Shown here: one piece after another, positions 1-5,052 of the stretch
How positions within the stretch are numbered: position 1 is the first letter of the stretch
How the letters are laid out: every line of letters starts with the position of its first letter
From: Bacillota bacterium
GTDB lineage: Bacteria > Bacillota_C > Negativicutes > Sporomusales > Sporomusaceae
Assembly: GCA_023441125.1 (NCBI GenBank)
Contig: JAEZQV010000125.1
Location: forward strand, 1 to 11,357
DNA length: 11,357 bases
Direction: 5' to 3'
Made by a program: the position numbers and the translations under genes
The notes under the pieces: model-generated
What the model was told of the DNA's origin: nothing
What the model saw: the letters and a program-made list of their open reading frames with translations, nothing else
Databases searched by the model: none

Positions 1-480
1 CTTCATGGCCTGGTGAAAGCGGGGCGCAAAAATGAAGCCTACGCCAATATTGTCAATGGCCGCAGCCACGCCGTGAGCCGGCAATTCCAGATTAACCCCC
101 AGAGCTCCCAAAACATCGGCACTGCCGCAGGAACTGGATACCCCCCTGTTGCCGTGTTTGGCTACATGCAGGCCGGCCCCGGCCAGAACAAAGGCTACCG
201 CCGTCGATACATTAAAAGTTCCGCGGCTGTCGCCGCCGGTGCCGCAGGTATCAATAATCTTAGGCGAACTGCATTCCACTTTTAACGCATGCTTGCGCAT
301 GGTTTCGGCAAATCCGGCTACCTCCATGCCGGTTTCCCCTTTCATGCGCATGGCGGTTAAAAAAGCAGCAATTTGCAATTCACTGGCCTGGCCGGACATA
401 ATGACCTGCATAGCATCCCTTGCCGCCTCGCGGGATAAATCCCGGCCGGCAATCGCCTGCGCAAGATATTCCTTTAACAT
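1..480 (-). CDS. trpD: Anthranilate phosphoribosyltransferase, N-terminal 160 residues (cut by window edge)
   Basis: TrpD transfers phosphoribose from PRPP to anthranilate, the second step of tryptophan synthesis from chorismate, in the cytoplasm. Seen: translation from the ATG at 480-478 gives MLKEYLAQAI..., an alpha-helical N-terminal domain, then the PRPP-binding motif C-GTGGD (residues 79-84), NVST (90-93), KHGNR (108-112) and GSADVLGALGVN (119-130), all hallmarks of the TrpD/nucleoside phosphorylase class III fold. The usual length is about 340 residues, so roughly half is present and the 3' end lies beyond base 1. The start is fixed by AAGGAGG seven bases upstream. A T-box leader with a Trp specifier lies directly upstream, so the gene is expected to be induced when uncharged tRNA-Trp accumulates. 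It is the first gene after the leader; trpE and trpG are not upstream of it. Confidence 0.95.
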   Translation of the reverse strand, partial: MLKEYLAQAIAGRDLSREAARDAMQVIMSGQASELQIAAFLTAMRMKGETGMEVAGFAETMRKHALKVECSSPKIIDTCGTGGDSRGTFNVSTAVAFVLAGAGLHVAKHGNRGVSSSCGSADVLGALGVNLELPAHGVAAAIDNIGVGFIFAPRFHQAMK

Positions 481-500
481 AACGCAAACCTCCTTAAGGC

Positions 501-541
501 AAAAAAATAAAGACCATTTCACCACAAGGGGCGAAATGGTC
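501..541 (-). terminator. Second (downstream) T-box-controlled intrinsic terminator
   Basis: Minus-strand stem GACCATTTCGCC/GGTGAAATGGTC with a six-base loop CCTTGT, followed by TTTATTTTTTT. It ends about 20 bases before the trpD start codon, with the trpD ribosome binding site just after the T-run. Its 5' arm begins immediately after the second T-box sequence, so it has its own antiterminator partner. Confidence 0.9.
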
Positions 542-584
542 CGCGGTACCACCCTAATTTGGAAAGTATCGGCACGACGGCGGT

Positions 585-622
585 AAATAAAAAGACCATT
601 TCACCCCAGGGGCGAAATGGTC
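585..622 (-). terminator. First (upstream) T-box-controlled intrinsic terminator
   Basis: Minus-strand stem GACCATTTC/GAAATGGTC, extended by a G-U pair and CCC/GGG with a very tight loop, followed by TTTTTATTT. The 5' arm starts at the end of the first T-box sequence, so forming the antiterminator would consume its first bases. This is a standard T-box terminator except that a second, near-identical one follows. Confidence 0.9.
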
Positions 623-754
623 GCGATACCACCCTATTCGAAAAGCCGTAACTTTCCCTTTTTCAGGTACGGGATAAATCCGATACCCTAGCCTGGTAAC
701 GGCGGCGGCCGGCCCAGCCTACTCACCAAAGTTTTCGGGGGGCAGCTCACAGGT

Positions 755-757
755 CCA
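755..757 (-). promoter_or_regulatory. T-box specifier codon UGG (tryptophan)
   Basis: On the minus strand the sequence GGAATGGACCTGTGAGCTG lies on the 3' side of Stem I. The conserved context places the specifier triplet between GAA and ACC, giving UGG followed by the usual purine. UGG is the Trp codon and agrees with trpD directly downstream. An overlapping TGG at 762-760 also exists but sits outside this context. Confidence 0.8.
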
Positions 758-879
758 TTCCATACGTTCTCTAGGCCGGTCATCACACCTCCGGAAACTC
801 CGGTCACCGGCTCGCTGAACTACAGTGTACATATGTACTCGTCCTGTTCACAGCATTTACAATAATTTACTTTAAAGAT

Positions 880-908
880 ATTTTAACGCATGCTTTTTGT
901 CTTGTCAA
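880..908 (-). promoter_or_regulatory. Sigma-A promoter of the trp leader
   Basis: On the minus strand, TTGACA (908-903) and TAAAAT (885-880) are separated by exactly 17 bases. The -35 is a perfect consensus and the -10 matches five of six positions. Transcription should start near 873, about 25 bases before Stem I of the T-box. The promoter is strong and has no obvious operator, which suits control by attenuation instead of a repressor. Confidence 0.8.
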
Positions 909-1007
909 GAATATTTTTCCCGGTAGCGGCATGACTTATTCGCCGGAGAAGGAAATCCGGAATTTTTATGGTATTAAGTTAAGGTATATGTAAATTGAGG
1001 TGTTAAC

Positions 1008-1910
1008 ATGCAGGTACATTTGGTCCTGGCGTTTGTTGCCCTGTTGTGGGGGTTAAATGCGCCGATAATGAAAATCGGGCTTATGTATGTCCCGCCCATG
1101 CCATATAACGCCGTGCGGCTGTTTGCCGCTTTTGCCGTCGGGTGGCTGGTTTTACGGCGGCTGTGTACGTGGCTGCCATTCCGTCCGGAAGACCGGAAAG
1201 CCCTCATCATTTCCAGTCTGGGGTTTTTCTTTTTTCAGATTTTCTTTACTTTTGGCCTGGAACGAACCACAGCCGGCAATTCCTCACTAATTCTGGGCTG
1301 TCTGCCTGTCAGTGTCGCGCTTATCAACCATTTTCACCGCTTTGAAACCATCAAGACCGGCGTTATTGCCGGCATCGTGATTTCTCTGGCCGGTATAGTA
1401 TTAATGGTGGCCGGCACGGATAAGGAAGTCAGTCTCTCCGGCAGCCATATTCTTGGCACCGTACTGCTCTTACTGGCTCAGTTATGTTATGGTTATTATA
1501 CCGTTTTTTCCCGCCCCTTGTCAGCCACCTATTCCTCGTATCAAATCACGGCCTGTATTCTGCTGATTGCCACCGGTCTTTTTGCCCTGATATCATTGCC
1601 TGCCATGCTGACTGTGGACTGGCAGTCCATTCCCTGGCCGGGCTGGGCCAGTATTTTATACTCGGGCATATTACCCCTTTGTCTCGCAAACTGCCTCTGG
1701 ATTTGGGGCACCGCCAAAGCAGGCAGTAACACGGCATCATTATACAATAACCTGGCGCCGGTATTCGCCGTGGGCTCAGGCTATTTTTTCCTGGGCGAAA
1801 CGTTCGGCTGGCTGCAGTTTAGCGGCGCGCTTATCATCCTGGCCGGTCTGTACGTTGCCAAAAGCCGGAGTGCAAAAGCGGCCGAAGCCAAGTGCGGCCA
1901 TTCTCCCTAA
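1008..1910 (+). CDS. EamA/DMT-family membrane transporter
   Basis: A 300-residue integral membrane protein of the drug/metabolite transporter superfamily (RhaT/EamA type), expected to export or exchange a small metabolite across the cytoplasmic membrane; the substrate cannot be read from sequence. Seen: two homologous halves with about five hydrophobic segments each. The first opens LVLAFVALLWGLNAPIMKIG, which carries the typical W-G-x-N-x-P of EamA repeats, and continues with FFFFQIFFTFGLERTTAGNSS. The second ends in a segment with ASLYNNLAPVFAVGSGYFFLGE, the classic final EamA motif, followed by a short charged tail. Length is normal for the family. The ATG follows GAGGTG by six bases. It is transcribed divergently from the trp leader and alone, ending at a bidirectional terminator. 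Proximity to trp genes hints at amino-acid export, but that is only inference. Confidence 0.9.
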   Translation: MQVHLVLAFVALLWGLNAPIMKIGLMYVPPMPYNAVRLFAAFAVGWLVLRRLCTWLPFRPEDRKALIISSLGFFFFQIFFTFGLERTTAGNSSLILGCLPVSVALINHFHRFETIKTGVIAGIVISLAGIVLMVAGTDKEVSLSGSHILGTVLLLLAQLCYGYYTVFSRPLSATYSSYQITACILLIATGLFALISLPAMLTVDWQSIPWPGWASILYSGILPLCLANCLWIWGTAKAGSNTASLYNNLAPVFAVGSGYFFLGETFGWLQFSGALIILAGLYVAKSRSAKAAEAKCGHSP

Positions 1911-1971
1911 CCGCGTGCCGTCCCTCAAGCCCAAGATTACGCGTTCTGTCCGCGGTAAAGAATCTATCAAT

Positions 1972-2015
1972 AAAAAAATCCCGCTCCCGCAAAAACGCGG
2001 CAGGCGGGATTTTTT
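1972..2015. terminator. Bidirectional intrinsic terminator between the EamA gene and etfA
   Basis: AAAAAATCCCGC (1973-1984) pairs perfectly with GCGGGATTTTTT (2004-2015), with an inner CCGC/GCGG stem (1987-1990/1997-2000) and an AAAAAC loop. The A-run and T-run flank the stem on both sides, so it can end transcription from the convergent EamA gene and from the etfBA operon. Confidence 0.9.
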
Positions 2016-2107
2016 ATCGTGAGAGAAAGTATAACTTTCGCCTGGGGATAAGGGCAACAGCGGCTTACGCTTTTGCCAAAGGCTCGGCGCAAGCCGTATT
2101 TTCTTTA

Positions 2108-3307
2108 CTAACAAGCCTGTTTCAGCTTTTTGATTTCCTCGATCAGCACCGGCAATATTTCCAGCACGTCGCCGACAATGCCAAAGTCGGCAAACTTAAA
2201 GATGGGCGCATCGGCATCCTTATTGATGGCAATAATGATATCTGATGTCGACATTCCGGCCAGGTGCTGGATGGCACCGCTAATACCGCAGGCAATGTAG
2301 ACTTTCGGAGCTACCGTCTTGCCGGTTTGCCCGACCTGGTGAATGGCCGGTTTCCAGCCGGCATCAACTGCTGCGCGGGACGCGCCGACAGCTCCGCCCA
2401 GTACATTGGCAAGCTCCTCAATTAAGGTGAAGTTTTCCGGTTTACCCATTCCCCGGCCGCCGGAAACAATAAACTCAGCTTCATCAAGGTTGCAGGCTGC
2501 AGTTTCCCCGCTGGTCAGCAATTCGATCAGTTTTGTCCGGATATCCTCCGGCTTAACCTTGCTGGCTATGCGGATTACCTCGCCCGAACGGGCTGTATCC
2601 TGTTCCGGCCGCTTAAATACGTTGGGACGGACTGTGCCCATCTGGGGACGGTGGTTGGGGCACAAAATTGTTGCCATAATATTACCGCCAAAGGCCGGAC
2701 GTGTCCAGGCGACCAAGCCGGTTTCCTCATCAATGCCCAGGCTGGTGCAATCGGCTGTCAGGCCGGTACCCACCCTGCAGGCTACCCGCGGACCAAGATC
2801 ACGGCCGTCATTGGTGGCCCCTATGAGTATCACCGAAGGTTTATAGGTATTTATCAAATCAGTTAACGCAATGGTATAGGCATCGGTACTATAATGCCGG
2901 TACTCTGCGCCTGCCAGGAGGTATACCTTGTCAGCGCCGCTGGCAAACATATCCTTGGCCAGTGGTTCCACGCCGTCACCGATAATTACGGCCGCCAGTT
3001 CCTGTCCCATGGCATCTGCCAGTTTACGTCCTTCCCCCAGGAGCTCATGGCCGACATTGCGGGCTTGGCCCCCGAACTGCTCTATGTATACCCAAACACC
3101 CGTATATTCAGCGTTAGCGGCAGACGGTTTGCCCGCGGCCGGCCGGCTGATTGCCGTTACGGCACATACATCCACACAGGCGCCGCACACTGTACAGGCA
3201 TCGGTTATTACCGCCTTATCGCCTTCCATAACAATGGCGCCGAACGGACAGGCGCTCACACAGGCACTGCAGCCGATGCATTGGTCTTTATCTAAAATTA
3301 CAGCCAT
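2108..3307 (-). CDS. etfA: Electron transfer flavoprotein alpha subunit with N-terminal 2x[4Fe-4S] ferredoxin domain
   Basis: Pairs with EtfB to carry electrons through FAD between a dehydrogenase and other carriers in the cytoplasm. Seen: 399 residues, about 70 longer than a plain EtfA. Residues 1-60 form a bacterial ferredoxin with C10/C13/C16/C20-P and C38/C41/C44/C48. Next come the EtfA N-terminal Rossmann-like domain and a C-terminal FAD domain containing [21 protein letters not shown] (326-332) and [12 protein letters not shown]. Known: the same ferredoxin-EtfA fusion occurs in CarE of the Acetobacterium caffeyl-CoA reductase and in ETFs of flavin-bifurcating lactate dehydrogenases. Inferred: a bifurcating or ferredoxin-linked ETF. 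It is the second gene of an etfB-etfA operon, 161 bp after etfB, and ends at a strong terminator. The start codon is supported by the ferredoxin beginning at once ([13 protein letters not shown]); AGGGAG lies upstream. Confidence 0.95.
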   Translation of the reverse strand: MAVILDKDQCIGCSACVSACPFGAIVMEGDKAVITDACTVCGACVDVCAVTAISRPAAGKPSAANAEYTGVWVYIEQFGGQARNVGHELLGEGRKLADAMGQELAAVIIGDGVEPLAKDMFASGADKVYLLAGAEYRHYSTDAYTIALTDLINTYKPSVILIGATNDGRDLGPRVACRVGTGLTADCTSLGIDEETGLVAWTRPAFGGNIMATILCPNHRPQMGTVRPNVFKRPEQDTARSGEVIRIASKVKPEDIRTKLIELLTSGETAACNLDEAEFIVSGGRGMGKPENFTLIEELANVLGGAVGASRAAVDAGWKPAIHQVGQTGKTVAPKVYIACGISGAIQHLAGMSTSDIIIAINKDADAPIFKFADFGIVGDVLEILPVLIEEIKKLKQAC

Positions 3308-3340
3308 TTCCTCATACTCCCTGCTATAAAGTAAACTTAG

Positions 3341-3451
3341 CTTCAGGTGGGATTTTACCCCATCTGAAGGTTAGTTGCTCTTATCCTAAGACTTATCCGC
3401 TCGCCTGTGCCCGCAGGGGTATACTTCCGCTTACAGAAGCGGGAGTCTTAG
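3341..3451. repeat. Palindrome-rich element in the etfB-etfA spacer (possible MITE or IS200-like remnant)
   Basis: The 161-bp gap between etfB and etfA holds three nested structures. A hairpin pairs CTTCAGGTGGG (3341-3351) with CCCATCTGAAG (3359-3369), counting one G-U pair. An 8-bp inverted repeat, CTAAGACT (3386-3393) with AGTCTTAG (3444-3451), extends inward as CCGCT (3397-3401)/AGCGG (3438-3442). Inside its right half is a tight hairpin, ACTTCCGCTT (3423-3432)/AAGCGGGAGT (3437-3446), with loop ACAG. No poly-T run follows, so these are not plain terminators. The density of palindromes resembles a small mobile element or the subterminal hairpins of IS200/IS605-type elements. It could instead be an mRNA processing or stability element. 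Identity is uncertain. Confidence 0.5.
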
Positions 3452-3468
3452 AGCGGTTAGTCTCAGGA

Positions 3469-4254
3469 TCAAATAATTTTAGCCTGATTCAGTTTAGTCA
3501 GCAGCCTGGTTACAGCGGCCCGGGCGGTATCCTCCTGAATAATCTCACCCTGAACCCGCTGTTTGGGGGTAAAGATACGGCGCACCTGGGTAGGTGAGCC
3601 TGTTAAGCCGATCTTTTCCAGGTCAACCTCTACATCGGCTGCCGACCAGACCGGGATCTCCTTGCGGTTGGCTTTCATAGTCCCTTTAATGCTGGGGTAG
3701 CGCGGTTCGTTAATGGATTTTACGACGCTTATTAATACCGGCAGCTTGGTTTCAATAACCTCATAGCCCTCTTCATGCTCGCGTTCAACGCGTACTGTCC
3801 CGTCGGTGATTGCCAATTTTGCTACATAGGTAAGCTGGGCAATATCCAAATGTTCGGCAATCTCCGGCCCAACCTGGGCAGTATCGCCGTCAATCGCCTG
3901 TTTACCGCAGAGAATTACGTCAAACTGGCCAAGTTTTTTGATTCCAGCCGCCAAAGTCCGGCTGGTTGCCAGCGTATCGGCGCCGCCAAAAGCGCGGTCA
4001 CTCATTAATATCGCTTCATCTGCGCCCATGGCAATGCACTCTTTGAGGGCATCTTTAGCCTGCGGGGGACCCATGGAAATGACAGTTACCCGGCCGCCGT
4101 GCTTGTCCTTTAACTTCAATGCTTCTTCCACGGCATTTTTGTCAAAAGGGTTTACAATACTGGGAACGCCCTGCCGAATCAATGTGTTGGTCGCAGGGTC
4201 AATCTTAACTTCAGTAGTGTCAGGCACCTGCTTGACACAGACGATGATCTCCAT
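3469..4254 (-). CDS. etfB: Electron transfer flavoprotein beta subunit
   Basis: EtfB forms the heterodimer partner of EtfA and carries a second nucleotide site, AMP in ordinary ETFs and FAD in bifurcating ones. Seen: 261 residues, normal length, starting MEIIVCVKQVPDTTEVKID, followed by NPFDKNAVEEAL (35-46), TVISMGPPQAKDALKECIAMGADEAIL (57-83), the nucleotide-binding stretch LATSRTLAA (95-103) and CGKQAIDGDTAQVGPEIAEHL (116-136), the ETF beta signature. The ATG follows AGGAGG by seven bases. It is the first gene of the operon, with etfA after a structured spacer. No acyl-CoA dehydrogenase or FAD-linked lactate/glycolate oxidase gene lies on either side, so its electron donor is encoded elsewhere. 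Confidence 0.95.
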   Translation of the reverse strand: MEIIVCVKQVPDTTEVKIDPATNTLIRQGVPSIVNPFDKNAVEEALKLKDKHGGRVTVISMGPPQAKDALKECIAMGADEAILMSDRAFGGADTLATSRTLAAGIKKLGQFDVILCGKQAIDGDTAQVGPEIAEHLDIAQLTYVAKLAITDGTVRVEREHEEGYEVIETKLPVLISVVKSINEPRYPSIKGTMKANRKEIPVWSAADVEVDLEKIGLTGSPTQVRRIFTPKQRVQGEIIQEDTARAAVTRLLTKLNQAKII

Positions 4255-4310
4255 GCAAAATCCTCCTGTTGTAAATTATCAAATAATGGTAACAAAATAT
4301 AATATCTCTT

Positions 4311-4340
4311 ATTCTAATATTATTTACGGGAAAACTGCAA
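4311..4340 (-). promoter_or_regulatory. Putative promoter of etfBA
   Basis: On the minus strand, TTGCAG (4340-4335) and TAGAAT (4316-4311) are separated by 18 bases, about 55 bases before the etfB start. The surrounding region is very AT-rich, so other -10 sites such as TATATT closer to the gene are possible. Confidence 0.4.
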
Positions 4341-4413
4341 CATTTTTCGCATAATCTAAAAAAATTCATTGGGGGACGCCGGAACATAGCCGCTAAATAG
4401 TGGCACACACGCA

Positions 4414-4445
4414 AACACTTAGTGTTATACTATAGTTGATAACAC
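4414..4445 (+). promoter_or_regulatory. Palindromic putative operator/core promoter of the DUF218 gene
   Basis: Two overlapping dyads lie 20-50 bases before the DUF218 start: AACACT-T-AGTGTT (4414-4426) and GTGTTAT-N10-ATAACAC (4422-4428 with 4439-4445). They share the AGTGTTAT arm, giving three half-sites. A TATACT -10-like hexamer (4426-4431) sits inside. This arrangement suits a dimeric repressor that covers the -10 region. I see no clear -35, and the regulator is unknown. Confidence 0.45.
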
Positions 4446-4467
4446 GCTAGCCTGGAGGCATCATACT

Positions 4468-5052
4468 ATGAAGTTGCTAATAAGTCCGAAACTGCGGCGC
4501 TACCTGCTGCTGGTCGTTGTCCTGACCGTGGCCGCTGTGGAAATACCTATTTTTGCGGTTGGTCACCTGACTAAGCCTGTACCCGGGGATGCAATCATTG
4601 TCCTGGGGGCCAAACTCATCGGCGACCAGCCCAGCACCATGCTCAGGCTGCGGCTTGACGAAGCGATCCAGCTTTATAGCCGGGGGTATGCGCCGGCTAT
4701 TATCGTCAGCGGCGCCCGGGGACCGGATGAAATCACCAGCGAAGCGGCGGCTATGCAGCAGTACCTTGCAGCCAAAGGCATTCCCAGCGACAAAATTTAC
4801 CTTGAGGATAAATCCTACAATACCTATCAGAACCTGTTTAATTCGCGGGAAATTATGCGTGAACACGGGTTCCGCCAGGCAATTATTGTCTCGAACGCCT
4901 CGCATATCAGACGTTCCCTGGTGCTGGCGCAGCAATTGGGAATAGAGGCCAGCGGTTCGCCGGCCCCTATGGCTGACAATGCTTATTTAACCGCTAAACA
5001 ATACGCCCGTGAAGGCGCCGCCATGCTGTCACTTTTGGTATTTAACCGGTAG
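4468..5052 (+). CDS. YdcF/SanA-like DUF218 family protein, membrane-anchored
   Basis: A 194-residue protein of the DUF218 family (relatives E. coli YdcF, SanA, ElyC), whose biochemical role is mostly undefined but which is often linked to the cell envelope. Seen: a basic N-terminus, MKLLISPKLRR, then one hydrophobic segment (about 12-33) that should anchor it in the membrane with the domain outside. The soluble domain carries the DUF218 motifs DAIIVLGA (41-48), VSGARGPDE (80-88), LEDKSYNTYQN (112-122) and SNASHIRRS (142-150). GGAGG lies ten bases before the ATG. It is divergent from etfB and convergent with dnaE, and its last 11 bases overlap the end of dnaE. No terminator is visible between the two. 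It stands alone, with its own palindromic upstream region. Confidence 0.9.
   Translation: MKLLISPKLRRYLLLVVVLTVAAVEIPIFAVGHLTKPVPGDAIIVLGAKLIGDQPSTMLRLRLDEAIQLYSRGYAPAIIVSGARGPDEITSEAAAMQQYLAAKGIPSDKIYLEDKSYNTYQNLFNSREIMREHGFRQAIIVSNASHIRRSLVLAQQLGIEASGSPAPMADNAYLTAKQYAREGAAMLSLLVFNR

Larger units (their letters stand above)
501..635 (-). repeat. Tandem direct duplication of the T-box plus terminator module
   Basis: Minus-strand segments 635-585 and 555-501 align almost base for base: T-box sequence (one difference, U versus C), then ACCATTTCGCCCC in both, then GGTGAAATGGTCTTT-type right arms. They differ mainly in the loop, one inserted G and the length of the T-run. The sequences between the modules (584-556) and before the first (658-636) do not match each other as direct repeats. 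This suggests a local duplication, or strong conservation of the gate itself. Confidence 0.88.
481..873 (-). promoter_or_regulatory. Tryptophan T-box riboswitch leader with one Stem I and two antiterminator/terminator modules
   Basis: T-box leaders bind a specific tRNA: a specifier codon in Stem I reads the anticodon, and the T-box bulge reads the free 3' NCCA end, which favours an antiterminator. Seen, reading the minus strand: a Stem I region (about 850-735) with distal pairs GTTC 820-817/GAAC 769-766 and GCCGG 811-807/CCGGC 779-775; specifier context GAA-TGG-ACCT at 760-751; a hairpin 687-666 (GGTA-t-CGG/CCG-TACC) in the Stem III position. Then come two T-box sequences 80 nt apart, AGGGTGGTATCGCG (635-622) and AGGGTGGTACCGCG (555-542), each followed by a terminator. 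Possible antiterminator 5' strands are 652-646 and 578-573. There is no room for a second Stem I between the modules. The leader explains the whole 500-bp gene-free stretch upstream of trpD. Confidence 0.93.

Noticed and set aside
149..586. Plus-strand open frame over trpD and the T-box leader
   Set aside because: It covers the reverse of trpD and of two terminators, and shows no family motif. The minus-strand trpD and leader explain the sequence.
760..762. Alternative TGG triplet next to the specifier
   Set aside because: The conserved GAA-NNN-ACC context points to 757-755. Both read Trp, so the conclusion is unchanged.
827..838. Perfect palindrome GTACATATGTAC near the start of the trp transcript
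   Set aside because: It lies after the predicted start site inside the 5' part of T-box Stem I, where AGUA-type motifs are expected, so an operator is not needed to explain it.
941..966. CCGGA/TCCGG hairpin followed by a short T-run upstream of the EamA gene
   Set aside because: The stem is only five pairs with an eight-base loop, and no gene is transcribed into it on the plus strand. Too weak to call a terminator.
2343..2846. Plus-strand open frame opposite etfA
   Set aside because: Antisense to the conserved FAD domain of EtfA, with no ribosome binding site and no recognisable domain.
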